NCBI RefSeq assembly: GCF_043290135.1
Contig: NC_134710.1
Coordinates: 142,428,832-142,492,831, forward strand
Source of the DNA: Rhipicephalus microplus
Taxonomy: Eukaryota > Arthropoda > Arachnida > Ixodida > Ixodidae
DNA length: 64,000 nucleotides
Direction of reading: 5' to 3'
In this document: in pieces, positions 21,863 to 36,245 of the stretch
How the letters are laid out: each line of letters opens with the position of its first letter
Numbering within the stretch: the stretch's first letter is position 1
Notes under the pieces: model-generated
The model's database searches: none
What the model saw: only the letters and a program-made list of their open reading frames with translations
Told to the model about the DNA's origin: nothing
Position numbers and translations under genes: made by a program

Positions 21863-23801
21863 TCTCTTTCCTCAACAATATTAAGAGTGTGATATGCGTG
21901 CAGTATTTAAAATGCACTCAAAAGTAATAAAAATGAAGGAAAACATAAGACCTCAAGATCACTGCAAGAAATTGAAATTGAAATAAAAACTTGTTTGTTT
22001 TCTTTCGATGGCGCCATCGTGTAGGATGCTGTGGAACTAATTCCCGGGCCGTAAAAAAAATGCTTTGACGCTTGACATTGAACCTATATGACTGCGCGCT
22101 GATGTTGCGCCTCCCAACTGTGTCATTAACGCACTCGGCCATGAATGCCGCTGAGTCACTTGCAATAAGTAAAAGTAGATCAATATACCGCTAGCATTTG
22201 AAACACCATGTTGCAAAAACGCGTTAGGGAACAATGTTAAGCCAACTGCGGCACGTTAAAAATGTCTTCAATCGAAAGCTGAGTGTCATGGCTACGGTGC
22301 ACTGACCAATAATATAACCTGCTTAGTTTTGCTGCAGTGAACGTTTTCGTCTCGAACAAGGGGCCACTTTTTTGCCGTTTCCAAAGACTCCCATTGTACG
22401 ATCTTTACCTGCTCTGAAAAAAAAATTGAAGCTTACCCCAACAGAATCGCTGCAGCCTTCTCGTCCGTTTAGGCAGACGTGCTCTGTTGTCTGAGTTTTT
22501 GAACATTCACCCTCTACACTGCATTATTCGAAAAAAACTCACTGGTTCTATTGAAAACGTGCCAGATTCAAGTCGGTACCACGAGGGGCGCTGGCTGTTG
22601 TGTCCAGAAAACCTTGATATATTAAAGAGACAGAAATGCGTATGTTATAATGATATTTGAACGAGTATAGTGAACTCCTAGTGGAATGTCTCGTGTGGGC
22701 TTATCGTTGTGTACGAGTGTGGGGTCGAGAGTCATAGGGGTCTAGGAATGCAAGCTGACACTTTGTGATGAGGAATGGAAACCCGTCATTGGTTTCGTAC
22801 GAAGTTTGTTGCCTTTCGCCGCTTTCTAGAACTAGAAATAATTCGCTGCTTGCCTTTTATTCCTTTATTTTATGTTATTAGGATAACCCTGTATGTGATT
22901 ACTTGTGCTTATATCATACTCTCGGCCAAGCGCCACTGTCTACTTTTATATCTATTTACCAGAATATAATTACTACTTGAAAACGCCAACGAAATAGTAT
23001 ACAGCCTTAAAGGCAGTGCCAGCCGATTCTTCAGCAGTTAGAAACTTTTCAAGTCTACTTATCATGCCTTCCAATAGCACGCTAAATACGTATACGCTCA
23101 ACATAACATTGACATAGAAGTAGCCGATTACTTCGCAAGACAGGAGCGCGCTCCTCGTCAGTCAACATAAAACGTAAGAATAGCTGTTGCGGACCACTTG
23201 AAAAAAAAAAGTCACATTGAGGACACTTTGAAGCTAACAATGTCAAAATTAACGAGACAGGAGAAGTTAAAAGAGAGAAAGGTCATCCAGGGAACTAAGC
23301 CAGCCTAAGCTCGCAATATTAGATGCTGAAAACCACGCCGTTTTTTTAAATGAAAAGACGGACTTTTAAACAGTTAAAACAGAAAGGCCTGGCGAGTTAA
23401 AAGTCAGTTCAAGTTGAGAGCTTGTAGGCTCTCGGAGAGCATTCTACAGTGTTGAGAAAGGGCAACAGAACCAACTACTTCGAGATAACGCAGCAGCCTA
23501 GCATGCAATGACAAAATTCGTTTCGAAGGCAGATGCCGGTCCATTCTCAATCACATATTTATTCATCAGGCGTGATGAAGGAATTGTTAAAAAAAGAACA
23601 GGTCTGGCCTCCTTGGTTACCTGCTGCTGGTAATGAACTCGCTCACCAGAGAAGGATTGGTTATCCTGGTGCAGTACCTGGCCACAACCTTCTATGAATA
23701 CAGCAATTAACCCTCAGTTCCTGCAGTGGCTGTGAAGCAACTGTCCAAGGTGGCGGAGAGACCTGCGACGCTGAGTAGGGTGTTAAGAGTATCTGGGTCC
23801 A

Positions 23802-24603
23802 CTAGAATCTCAATAGAGTTAATGGAGAGTATCTTAGTAAACTGCGATTTGCTGATGACATCGCCTTGATGAGTAACGCGGAAGACGAATTACTGCTCAT
23901 GATGACTGAACTGGGCACGGAAAGCAGAAAAGAAGGTCTGAAGTTTATTATGCACGAAACTGAAGGAATGTGGAACAGTCTCGCAGAAAACAGCACTTTG
24001 CAATAGGTGGACAGACGCTGGAAGTTGTAGATGAATGTCTACTCAGGAGAGGTGGTATCCGTGGAGCCGAACTATGAGAGTGAAATAACTAGTAGAACAA
24101 GAATGGAGTGGATCTCATTCGGCAAGCATTCTCAAATCATGAATGATAATCTGCCACTAACCCTGACGAGAAAGGTATAGTATCACAGCTACACTTTAGC
24201 TATCTACGGAACGGAAACCTGGAGGCTTACAAAGAGGGTTCAGCTTGAATTGAGGACGACGCAGCGAGCGATCAAATGGAAAGTTTTAGGTGTACCCTTA
24301 AGAGTCAAGAAGAGAGCAGAGTGGGTCAGAGAATAAACCGTGGTTAAATATATCATAGTTGAAATCAAGAAGAAATGAACATTAGCCGGGCACGTAAGCA
24401 GGATAACCGCAAGTCGTTATGGGTTCCCAGACATTACTGGAATCCCAGAGAAGGAAAACGGGGGAAGGGGAGACAGAGAGTTAGGTGGGCAGATGGGAAT
24501 CAGAAGTTTGCAGGTATAACGTGGTAACAAGAAGCACGAGACCGGGTTGATTGGCGGAAGAGGCCTTTGCCCTGCAGTGAGCGTAGTTAGGCTGATGATG
24601 GTG
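23802..24603 (+). mobile_element. RTE/BovB-type LINE 3' part, unit 2
   Basis: Counterpart of 9536-10337 with the same FADD box and the same stops. Nearly identical to unit 1 and clearly different from unit 3. Confidence 0.8.
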
Positions 24604-24739
24604 AAAAGTCGAAAAAGTTTAGTGACTGACTTTATTGGGTGCTATTCAATATATAACCAACTAACCCAAAGGTCCTGCCGCCATGTTCTTGGCCGATGCC
24701 CCTCAGTGGGCAAGTGCCAGCAATGCCGGATGATCACAA

Positions 24740-26053
24740 TCAGGGATGCTGCGCGTCGTCTTCCTTTTGCGTGATGTGAGGTAAGGCGCCGCGTTTTATA
24801 ATCAGCCTAGCGCTTTTCATTCGAGCAATGAAGCGTTGCGGGTTCTCGTGGAACTCAATGAGCAACGCGCGCTTAAATAACAATTTCTTATCGTTCTTCT
24901 CATTGATATGCGCGTGTATGTCGTCGAACCACTTGCGCACGCTGCCCTGACATCGCGCGATCATGTCTTCTTCGAGCCTGTCGACGAGCTCATTCGCCCG
25001 CTGCCTCCGAAGCGCCATTTCATCGAGCTGGTCGACTTTCGCAGCCATGGCGGCGACAAGTTCGGAGCAGAGCCGGGAGACGCCGATTACCACCGGATCG
25101 CTGTCTGAGCACACCGCGGTGGTAGTGACAGCTGCGTCGGTGGCGTTTTCTGGGCGCGCCCGGGCGTCGACGGCCTTCGCTACCACAGACTTGCCCAGTC
25201 GCACTCTCGAAGCGAGCGAATCGCGCAAGGCTGAGACCTCTAGAGTCACGTTGGCGAGAAGGCGCTTGCTCTGCTCCGCGTACTCGCGGACGCGACCAAG
25301 CCGTTTTTCCTGCGCCAGCAGCGTTCTCACGCGCGCGGCTAGCTTCTCACGCTTGGCTAGCAAGTCCTGGACATGCAAGCAGTTGCGGGCCCCGTCCACG
25401 TCCATCTTCACCGCGAGAGTGGCGCAACGCGCCAGCTCTTTCGGAAGTCCTGTCTCGTTGTTTTCTCCCAGGCCGTCGCGGACTTGTTTCTTGATTATGC
25501 GAGGAAGTGCGACACGAGCTGCTTTGAGCAGTGCACGGTGCAACAACGTGGGGCGCTTCGCGTAACGCGCGTCGCTTGACGATGCAGTCCACGACTCGGC
25601 GTCCATGTACACGTCACTCAATTTGCTGACGAGCCAGGCGCAGTATTCTTCTTCGCTGCAAGCCTTGTACTCGGCAGCTTTGCCCAAAACAACAGATTCG
25701 ACTCGTTGGATCGATTCCGAGTGTTCTTCTATCGGAGGCGAAGCGCTGTCGCCGTTTCCGGAGCGGGTTCCGAGTCTCCGTCGAAGCGCGGCTATATCGA
25801 TACGCTTCCTGGGGCACAACTTCTTTTCGGCGTCCAAGTAAGTCAAAAGAGGATCAGCTTCGGACTCTGTGGACATCGTGTCATCATGAGAGGAAGCGAC
25901 CGCATTGACGACATCGCTTACCTTGTCCACGACTTCCTTCACGAAGCTTTTTGTCCCGCCTGAATCACTGACGACGCCGAGCCGATCTAGCCTTGCTTGA
26001 AGCTTTTCTTCTGCACGAATCATGTCGTCCTGAGTGGGTTTGTAGACTTCCAT
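24740..26053 (-). CDS. Intact 437-aa protein of unknown function, unit 2 copy
   Basis: Same gene as 10474-11787, with the ATG at 26053. By eye I count about eight nucleotide differences. Four are silent and four cause three amino-acid changes (A165, I186 and L246 here). Leu at 246 keeps the coiled-coil pattern that Pro breaks in unit 1, so this copy may be closer to the ancestral form. No stop or frameshift occurs in either copy, while the neighbouring BCAS2 relic is dead in both. Function is unknown. Confidence 0.6.
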   Translation of the reverse strand: MEVYKPTQDDMIRAEEKLQARLDRLGVVSDSGGTKSFVKEVVDKVSDVVNAVASSHDDTMSTESEADPLLTYLDAEKKLCPRKRIDIAALRRRLGTRSGNGDSASPPIEEHSESIQRVESVVLGKAAEYKACSEEEYCAWLVSKLSDVYMDAESWTASSSDARYAKRPTLLHRALLKAARVALPRIIKKQVRDGLGENNETGLPKELARCATLAVKMDVDGARNCLHVQDLLAKREKLAARVRTLLAQEKRLGRVREYAEQSKRLLANVTLEVSALRDSLASRVRLGKSVVAKAVDARARPENATDAAVTTTAVCSDSDPVVIGVSRLCSELVAAMAAKVDQLDEMALRRQRANELVDRLEEDMIARCQGSVRKWFDDIHAHINEKNDKKLLFKRALLIEFHENPQRFIARMKSARLIIKRGALPHITQKEDDAQHP

Positions 26054-26579
26054 CTGCGGGTAAGGCTGAACCAAAAAGCTACAACGCACCTCTCACAACA
26101 AGACATCCGGTGCAGCTTGATGCGTACGGCAATGGCGATGCCAAAGGTAATGTGGGCACCATTAGCAATATCAGTGGCGATAATCTCAAATGAGATGCTG
26201 AAGACAAAACTATCTGTGAATCTATGCGAAAATATTTAAAACAAAATATTTAAAACCACTATTTGTGGCAGCGTGCTAAATATAAAAGCGCAATTGATTT
26301 GGGTATTTAATACACCAAAAAATAAATTTCCTAGGTCACTGCGTCCTAGGTCTTGTTTCGTAATGTTTCGGTGAAAACAATGTCGCTAACAGCAGAAACT
26401 CCACCAATTTTACTATTTCTTACAAAACAGTTTTTTTGGACTTCTGAGGAATTCTAAATCAACAGACGCGAGTGTTGTAGTTTTTAAAACCACATGACAC
26501 TGCACTCTGTAGTCATGCTTTCAGTCCGTACGTAGTCAGATCCAAATCCGAGCGTAGATTTTGCCAGAAGTCGCGCGAC

Positions 26580-28296
26580 ATGGCAGGAGAGGTGATCGTC
26601 GACGTACTGCCTTACATCGATCAAGGCTATGACGAGCCTGGAATTCGCGAAGCCGTAAGTTTTAGATTCCCAACCCTAATTTTAACTAGTCTGCTTGTCT
26701 ATGCCTCTAAATTGGCGCTCGAATGCGCGCTATGTATGTGGGAATTCAAGCGACCAATGACAACTGTGTCATCGCGCTGTATGTGTTTACGTTCTTCGCT
26801 TCTCATTTCATGTCATGGTTATGGTCGAAGAAGGGACGAGGCGATACAGACCCACAAAGAATTACCTGGAACATTTGCCCCAGCTGTCGCTGCATCAGTT
26901 TGAGGTAGTAATGATGCGCTCGAACGTTACGAACGTGCTGTTGTGACACTTGGCTTGATACGATGGGCGACGAGCGACTACCGTAACATTGTGCGACTAA
27001 TCTGGTTTTTTTTTTTTATCCATTTGCAGAGCGAAATCATGAAGACCGAATCCGAACGCCTTCAGTCGAGGTTGCCCATGGAAATGACGAGCATGAAATG
27101 GTGAGTCGTATTGCGTTAATTCGCTTCTTCGATTAGAATGAAACCAATACTCTGACCGGAGAATAGCGCAGGCCTAAGTGATTGGTTTCGTTTATTTCGC
27201 CCGGATGACGCAAGTCTGCCTCGTAACGTTTCGCATGTTAGGCTGTCCAGTTCGAAGCGCTGTTGCTCGTATCTCGCTGTCGTTCCAGCCAGCCGAAAGG
27301 CTTGCGTTTTCTCTCCACTACGTTGTTTCTCTGATAGCCACTGATTATAGTACGCCGCTCAATTAAGCTGCGCGCTTTCACGTGGTATCGAAGAGGTTTG
27401 AAGAATCGCTCGCGGTAAGGTGTAAATGGGTCCAACAGTAGAAGTGTGAACCGTTAGGATAGTTGGTGGGAAATTCGTATGGCGAAGAGCGGAAAATGGC
27501 GGAATTATGACTGCGCAAACGAAAAAGACATAGTATACACATGAGAGGCGTGCTATGGAATACAGCAGCCCATTATTGTGCTGATTTTGGGAATGATGCA
27601 TTGTGACTATTCAGCCTCCATGAGAGTGATAGGTAGTACTCTTTCTTTTTTTTCAGCTAGGGTTGGTATGTTAACATAACAGTATGTTATGAGATGAAGG
27701 TTTGTCATGACTACCTGTAACTTTGAATTCGGTTTAACAGCAATGTCAGAATCCTTGATAAATTTCATGAGGATTGTCAGCTTTCCGACCAAAAACCAGC
27801 GATACAAAAGCGTGCTTGCGTTCCTGTATTGCGAAGTCTACTATGTGAAATACTCGAGAAATATTCAAGGGAAACTAGAAGTATCAAACAACTCGCCCAG
27901 CTCCAAGTTATATTGAACTCGGGAAATGCATGGCTTCACAAAGCAAGTGGTTGCTATTTGGTGAGGCACTTCTCTGTGGGAAGGACGAGGTGGCTGTGCT
28001 CAAGCCTAATCTTTTCTTTACATTGTGACCAAGGTGCAGTGCATATTCACATTGCCAGGGACGAGTTCGTTTTTTGCAGCATTTGTTTCATATATTTTTC
28101 GTTGCTTTACAGATACGAGCTTCCGCAGCCGCCTGCTGGCAAAACGACGGGCGTCGCGTCCTGGTCGGAGTGCGTCGACAACTCATCGGCGCAGTTGGAA
28201 CATCGAGCCACCCGTATTGCCAACTTGAAGGAAGGGCTGCAATGCTGCGCTCTTTCGCATGCTCCGCCAACTGCAGCGGCAACTCCAAGAATTGAG
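26580..28296 (+). pseudogene. BCAS2: BCAS2/SPF27 pseudogene with introns, unit 2
   Basis: Exons at 26580-26654, about 26815-26904, 27030-27100 and 28113-28296 match those of unit 1. This copy keeps Trp (TGG) where unit 1 has TGA, and Leu where unit 1 has Phe in the AQLEHRATRIANL block. It still has the TG+A junction stop between exons 3 and 4, no AG just before exon 2, and the frameshift before the GCNA block. Those shared lesions predate the duplication. The polypyrimidine tract before exon 3 is longer by several T. Confidence 0.85.
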
Positions 28297-30017
28297 GTAA
28301 ATTTGTATTTTCACAACGTGGTGCTCCTACATGCAAAACAGAGGTACTTTATGTCATATCAGGCAATGGAGGCTCTCCTGCTGTTGAACGTTTTGGTTCC
28401 TTGTGGTGAGAACAAACTGAATTTACCTTTATGCGGAATTGAAGCACTACTGATGGGCTTAAAGGGCCACTAGAAAAAGATTTTAAAAAATTTTCCCGTA
28501 TCTACAAGTTAGAATTTCTCAACCCTGAAAGCATTACTCTTACTGCAACAAGGTGCTCGATTAGTTAGAAAATGTGATAAAGTAACAAAATGGGCTGACG
28601 CGCCTCTTTGAAGTTGCTGCTGCACCAGCATGCCATAATGTCATGTATTTTGACTGTGTTTGAGAATGCCTGGTTGTCACGGAAAATTGTTTGCATTGTG
28701 TTCTAAGGTACACGAAACCTTAACATAGCAAGTTTGATTCAATCATAGTGGCCAAAACACAGGAAACAACTGTGAAATTTGTTGTGTCAGCATGACGTTC
28801 ACATGTGGCAGATTTGGCACAAATTCATAAATGATACTCAGACATAAATTTTCTCTGCTTGTGTTTAACCAGTGACAGAAAAATTAAAGGAGAATACCGA
28901 AAGAATAATTTATCCGTTTGAACTTATTTAATTGTTTCATTTTAGAGTCCCTTTGAGTATCTTTAAAGTTGATGCTTTAGTAGGCTTCTATAGCCCATCT
29001 GTAATTGACAAGTGCTATCAATTCTGGTTACATTTGTGTACAACATTTTTTGAAGAAGTGTCTTCTAAGTTGGTGGTTTGTGTAAATTTACAGCACTGTG
29101 ATTGGCTAGACCTATTGCTTGGCAAATTAGCAAATGCACAAAATGCATATGCAACAAACTGTACCACGGCCAGTGATGTCTTCAGCACTGGTGGTGGTAA
29201 ATGTGCCTGAAGATATGCAACTTCTTACACGGCTCCAACGCCAGTGCTTTGTATTTTCTGACAGAAAGAAATGTTACGTTTAAGGAATAACTTTGCATAT
29301 AGACTTTGTTCAAATCACTGTGCTGCCTGCCAAGACCTTCTGCTCTTTGTGGGAGTCTACAGTCTTTGTATCGTTGTGCAGCATTTGATGTAGAAGCAGG
29401 CCGACATCCGATGGACGAAAGAACAGCAATATTTATTTGAGGCACGATTATATAGGCAGGCCGACACGTGTGGCCAAGGAAAAAGAGAAAGGGCGCATCT
29501 TGCGCCAAATAACTTAAATACAGAATACTTCGGCGCATGTCTTGTCACATGGCGATACAACCTTCTTCTGAACAAAACAAAACAAAAAAACGAAAAAAAG
29601 CATCCTAATACTAACATTGTTCAAGGCACTTGTTTAAACTTGTGGCTATATTGTAGCCGCGTGGAGGGTCGTCCCTACCTACTGGATCTTCTACGCAGAA
29701 GCAGAGTACCTTAGTCACTAGACCACTGCGGCGAGGTGTGCTTGATCTTGACGAACCATTATTGGGGTTGGCTCACGCACACTGTGCGGAGGGCAGTCTA
29801 TTCATCATGGAACAGTTGGCTCATTGGATCTATAGGCAGAACTTTATTGCGAAAAGCGCTTGTTAGCGCTGGATTTTCTTAGTTGTTTTCATTCAGTCTG
29901 TTGTATAGTGCTGACATGGGTACCTGTTCCGAGTAAGTCAGCAGTAAAGACGACGTGCATGTGGTCATGCGTGATCTTAGCCTCTTATATAGGGATCACT
30001 CTTTGAAAGCCGTAATG

Positions 30018-30138
30018 TGGCATGACGATAGTTATAGCGCGAGAACAAAACGACAACACAGAAACAAGAAGGACACGAAAGATCCTTCTTGTCTCTGTGT
30101 TGTCGTTTTGTTCTTGCGCTATAACTATCGTCATGCCA
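30018..30138. repeat. Large foldback hairpin, unit 3
   Basis: Counterpart of 1517-1637. It shares right-arm variants with unit 2 and has its own change in the left arm (CGACAACAC) that restores pairing with TGTTGTCG. Confidence 0.85.
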
Positions 30139-30241
30139 TACCAAATAGCTCAAGCTGCCACACGTAAAGTGCCATTGCGGCAATGAAAGTAGTGTGTCAT
30201 CGGTTAATATTCCAGACAAAATATGCTTATCAGAAGATCAC

Positions 30242-30463
30242 CGCAGTGGAGCAGTAGTTATAAGGAGCACGGCTGCTCACCCAAAGGTTGCGGGTTCGAT
30301 TCCGGCTGGAGCAGTCGCATTTCGATGGAGTTTAAACGTAGCGGGGCGGGAACTGTCCGGTGTCAGTGCAGGTTAATGAATACCAGATGATGAAAACTTC
30401 GGCAGACCTCCACTACGGCGTCTTTCATAATCATGTCGTGGATTTGGACCGTAAATCCCCAGA
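30242..30463 (+). mobile_element. Old tRNA-derived SINE copy A, unit 3
   Basis: Counterpart of 1741-1962, almost identical to the unit 2 copy. Confidence 0.6.
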
Positions 30464-32022
30464 TATTATGCTGATCAGGAAAGCAGAGTATACTAAAGAA
30501 TGAACGTGTTAAAAAAATGTCGTTTCCCCTAACAAAAATAGTCCTGAAATCTTGCATGCGCCTCGCTTGTATGATTGATGCGCTCACGCCATTTCCATTT
30601 AAAAATGGCAAGCATGTTATCAGGCTGAGACATTTTTTTTTGTTTGTTTCATAGGAAAGTGGCGAGCGCCGAGAATTCAAGGAACGAAACGGAAGCCAGC
30701 ATCCGATGGAAAATATTTGTTGTTGCTATGGTAACCAACTCGCAACCGTGCCTTGTCGCGTCTGCTTGGCTATAGGGTCTAGCCGTCTGTTCCGCGCACA
30801 TCGGTTCGCGCCGCCATCGCGGCTGACCTTGGTCAGTCGGAAAGGAGGAGGGTATTTGTACATATTCTATTTATGCTCGTGCGTTCATTTGCATACGTGC
30901 GTGTATACACATACAAAGTTTTAAAATTTCGAAAGGAGTGCAAAACACCCCTCCTTTGGCTTCGCCAATGTTGGCTATAGTTAGGTGTACATCACTGAAG
31001 CAACGTGCCATCTGTGACGCCTCAAAATGGCAAATCTACGCGTATGTACATCGTTGCTGCCACCGGTTTTTAATAGTCGAATTCGCCGTAGGTTGTTCGT
31101 TTTTGCCCTTAATGTTACCTTGTCTTTTCTCTCCTACATTCGCATATGCAATTGCTTTTTTTTATTTTGGTGCCCTCCTTGAATACAGGAAAGGTGGAAC
31201 CGAAGTGAGCCTGCTCGCCGAGGCAGCCGGTATCGCAGTGAACCTAAACACCCCCGCTTCACGTCAATTAATCTAAAGAAATGTCTACAACTTGGCTGTG
31301 CTTTGTAGAAATGCTGCTTTTATACCTGCAGATAATCTTTCCCATTCGGTGATGGGCGTCGATACACCGAAATAAAGTATTAATGCAAGTTCCTTCAGAG
31401 TGATCGCAAGGGCGAGGATTTGTTGACAATGCATCAGTGGCGCCCGCTGTTCATCTCACTTCTGCCGCGGTGAGATTGAATATGTTGACACTGTTGTGAC
31501 ACCATATCCAATCACACAACAGAGAAGCGTGCCATAGACATTTATGAATATAGTATGACTTCTTGCGATTATCACAACATGCTAATATTACAATGACTTC
31601 GTGGTTTAAAGCCAGTAACCCACTACAAAACGCACACACGCTACTGCACCGTTTTTCTTGAGGCTATGTAAAGGGTGCATACCTGGTTCTAAAAGGTTTC
31701 GTGTATTAGGTGTTTGAAGTACGCACTATACAAACAGAAGATCGCTATCACGTTGAACTCCTAAACGCGAAGCTTTAGGATGCCGTAATTTTTAACGACC
31801 ATCATAACCTTGTTCCGGTTTTATCAAATGAGCATGATATATAAGCCGTTATTGACACGTCGGCCGCAAGGGCATCGGTAGATTTTTTATGGAGGGTGGG
31901 GGATGGGCATATATTTATTATATATGGGTAATGGGCCTTCTATGTTGAGTTGGTCATAGCGAGAAAAAAATAGGTGAGGGGAGGGGGCAAGTATATTATT
32001 AACTTCACCATTGCTGTGATTG

Positions 32023-32260
32023 CCCCGTCGCGGTGTTCTAGTGGCTGATGTACTCGGCTGCTGACCCACAGGTCGCGGGATCGAATCCCGGCTGTGGCGG
32101 TTGCATTTCCGTTGGAGGCGGAAATGTTTTAATCTTGTATGCTCCGATTTGGGTGCGTGCTAAATAACCCTAGGTGGTCGAAATTCCCGGAGCCCACCAT
32201 AACGGCGTCTCTCATAATCCTGTGGTAGTTTTGGGATGTTAAACCCCACATATGAATAAA
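32023..32260 (+). mobile_element. tRNA-derived SINE copy B, unit 3
   Basis: Counterpart of 3523-3760 with an intact head and body. Confidence 0.85.
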
Positions 32261-32351
32261 TTATTCGATGCAACGAACAGAGCTTTAAAATGGTCAAGAA
32301 AGAAGGCATACTTGTCATTTTCTGTTAAAGCAGCACTTTAGATATGACTAC

Positions 32352-32770
32352 TTATGAAAACATGTCCCAGTTCACCGCAAGGGTGATGTAATGAGTGTGG
32401 TAGCGACAAATTAAGTAAAGCTGAATTTTCGAATCCAGTGTGGTGTATATCCACAAAATGCTGCTGCAACAGAACACAGCCGCTCGCGGTTGGAATAGGT
32501 AATGCGCACAGCCACTCTTCGTTGAGATCGAAGAACGTGGAACGGTATACAAGCTGTCTGCTGATGCTGTCAATATAGCATTCGCCACCGCGTCCTTATA
32601 GCTTTTATAGCGGAACATCGACGTCGTCATCGCCGTCATGTTCCGTAGAAAGTTTCCTTAAGGAAAATTTTTACGGAACATGACGTCGATGGCGAGAACA
32701 TATTTATAGTGTCCTATCAATATAGTCCTATCATATCAATATATATTTTTCATATTGCAATAATAAACAA
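32352..32770. repeat. Repeat family piece with foldback, unit 3
   Basis: Counterpart of 3852-4260. The hairpin at 32637-32682 has one extra mismatch (AAGGAAAATT). Confidence 0.45.
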
Positions 32771-33833
32771 TTGAGATAAAACACGAATTTATAGGTTTAC
32801 TGGAATGCTATTGTTTTGCCTCTCCAAAGAAGCCCTACAGATTTGTTCCCATCGTATAGACAAGATGGACTTTTCATTATTTCAATTGGCAGATTTCACG
32901 TAACACGGGGATAAACGTTATGTGAAGCATGTGCAAGGAGTGTGACCTTGTACTTTTTAATTAAGCCAAACATTATGAAATCACACTAAATACATGTTCA
33001 AATGTCGTCGCTCAGACATATGTTGAAGAGTCACGTATGCTCTATATAACCGATTTTTCACAGTTGTGCAACGATGCCAATAGCAACATGGTTATTACCA
33101 ACACAGAAGAGTTAAGCGGATATGTAGCGCTCGTGCTTGCGAGGATGGTACCTCTAACTAGTGGTGCATACACCAACTTCAGTGGATGTAGATTAGCAGT
33201 ATAATGAACGCTAAGCTGTCGTGAGGACTGTGTCATAGGAGTACATATGCAATGTGTATAAATTTGAATGATCAGCAACCGCAATTGCAGTTTCACCAGC
33301 AATAGGGTGCTTCTTCAAAGCCCTTTCGAGACCTATCATGACGCTGTGGTACTGTACTCTATTGCCACGCAGAATGCTTGGCTTCAATTCCTACTGGGAC
33401 CATAATATTTACCTTTTGCATTCGTCGCGTCAATGCTGCCGGTTTCAGTTTTTCTTGGCACTATCACACTTAAATTACAAATGTCTCTTCGCGGTGCTCC
33501 AGGTTAGAAAAAAAAACTGTCAATCACCTAGGTCGTACACACGCGAATCACCACACGGGGTATGTGGGTATGTGCCAGATATTCGTGAAGTAAAATGTCT
33601 CACGAGGTACATACCCAACGAGATTTATATCATGACCCCACAATCTTATTCAACCAACTTTCTAACCCTAATTACTAACTCTGGTTTACGCCAAAATACG
33701 GAGGCGATATATTTAGTACGTAGTGCGTTATATGATATACGGCCATATATACTACGTATATCACCTCCTTACCTTGTAGGAAAAAATTAGTTTGGGACGG
33801 TGATATACCCACGTGGGCGGCTAGATATAGATA

Positions 33834-34996
33834 GAGTCGAACCTCGATATATTGAACGGCGCAGCGATCGCGAAATAGTTCAATATATCCAGAATTCGAT
33901 ATAAAAAATCACGAAAAAAATGCGTCAACAGCTTGCTGAAAACAATCAACGAACCGTTCAAGCGTGGTGCAGTAAATACTCACTTGAAGATTCAAACATA
34001 GTATTTATTGTGTTGGTTTAAAATATCGAAAAAGAGTAGCCTGCTTTTTGTTGGCCATGGCGTGTTTGACGACTGCGTCCTCAATATATTCCAGGCGATC
34101 CATAAGTGATAGGCCGGTGCCTTCAATCGCACCGCAGTGGCGGTGCACAAGGGCCAAGGCAGCTATGACCTCAGCTGATGTCGGGAGCGGGGCACCATCA
34201 GCGCTTGCGGGATCCACCTTTGAAGAGTCTTCATTTGGCTGCTCAGCAGTAGCTTCGGCGACAATCTCCACATCCGTGAGCTCCGCCGTTCGGAGTTAGG
34301 CCTGTCGCGCACCACAGCGCGCGACAGGCCTAACTCCGAACGCACGAACACTGCGAGCACAACGACTGATGCCTGCCGATGCTACGGGGGAGGAGCTTGC
34401 AACAAGTGCGCAGTGTGCCACTGACACCATAGAGACTGCAAGCAAGGCTGCGGCGTGAGACCTGGTGTAAAGTGCGCACATGGCGCGCCCATGCTGGCTC
34501 GCCTGACTGCTTTCCCTTTCCCGGCGGCAGCGCGGGCTTCGTCCGAGACAGTCGTCTGCGTGCTTTCCCTCCTATACTTTCCTCCTCAATCTTTACCTCC
34601 CACTTCCCCTACGCGAAGCCGTGTCGGTGCCTTCGTATTGAAAGACAAAAACAGCTCCGCGCTTTTCTCTTCACTTTCCTCATTCAAGAACCTCTACCGC
34701 AAGGCTGCGGCGCGGGTACGCCGCTACGTTAAAGTGGCGCTCTCGGCGCCATTGATGTATGCAGCATTCGTAAACGCCCGCCGGTCTACCGCTACTTTCG
34801 AGAGTTGCGGGAAAGCTCGCTTCCTGTCAATGGAGCGCGGGCGGTTTGGGGTGGCCGAGTTCGATATATCCATTATATGCCAAACTTTCTTCGAAATAAA
34901 AAATGAATACTGCATGCGATTCCCGCATGGTATAGGAACCGTTCGATATAGGCAATAATTCTATATATCTGTCTTCGGTATATTAAGGTTTGACTG
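33834..34996. mobile_element. Tigger/pogo-like DNA transposon, unit 3
   Basis: Same ends and TA flanks as the other copies. Private substitutions cluster toward its right end, for example TCTGTCTTCGG for TCCGTGTTCGG. Confidence 0.75.
34005..34286 (-). pseudogene. Tigger/pogo-like transposase C-terminal remnant, unit 3
   Basis: Same remnant as at 5504-5785, with KKQATLFRYF intact. Confidence 0.6.
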
Positions 34997-35386
<390 letters not shown>

Positions 35387-35616
35387 CTAGGCAAAGAAAC
35401 TCTTCGCATTTGAAACAGCGGCAAAACGTATAATTTCGCCATATACTATGCCTTGCTTCTCTACTCTTAGTTCGTGTTCTTTACATCGGCTAACTGAAGA
35501 GGTAGAAAAGCATATCGAAATCATGAAAACAGCAAGTAAGTTTACACCACACTATGAACACGGAAAAACGAGAGAGCTGTGTTTATCTAACTTGATCGAG
35601 CGTCGTTTTCCTCAGA

Positions 35617-35693
35617 ATGTTTAAAAGAAGAAAGTAAGAATTACAAATGTACAGAATGTTTAAAAGAAGAAAGTAAGAATTACAAATGTACAT
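35617..35693. repeat. 39-bp tandem repeat, two copies, unit 3
   Basis: Counterpart of 6969-7046. Confidence 0.85.
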
Positions 35694-35783
35694 ATTGCAG
35701 TGCTACGCTAGGTTTAGCCAGCTGGCTGCGCCGAAAAAAAAAACGAGCCGTGTTGCACGAACCACAAGGAATTTCAGGGTGGC

Positions 35784-36245
35784 CTAGCTCCTGGCCTGGC
35801 TGGACGCTGCAGCAGTGACTCTGGCTATTCCTGCGTTCCAAATAAAAGCTGCGACCTCGGCACGAGCTAATCGCCGCCGTTTCGCCTCTCCTTCCTCAAC
35901 ATATGGTGACCCCGGACCAACGGACAAGCGACTAGCGCTGCATCGCTGCCTCTGAGCTTCACAGCCATGTTCCAGCCAGCTCGGGCCTTGCAGCCGCACT
36001 TTGACTCGCCTCTCTTACCGTTGTGGATCTGAAGAAGCTGGTGATCTGAAGGACGCGCCTTTCGACGAGCCATCGGCTGCCATTTTCCCACGACTCTGCC
36101 CGCCAGTGCCGCCGTTCCAAACGACCTACTCGAAAGTATATATGATTTACGCAGCTCGACGCCGTTTTTGCAGTGAATGGCGTCACGGACGAGCCGCTGA
36201 TGCACACCGTTCTTCTTGATGCCCTTCCGGGAGGCGAGACGGCTG
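35784..36245 (+). mobile_element. Possible LTR/gag remnant, unit 3
   Basis: Counterpart of 7137-7600, with private substitutions. Weak evidence. Confidence 0.35.
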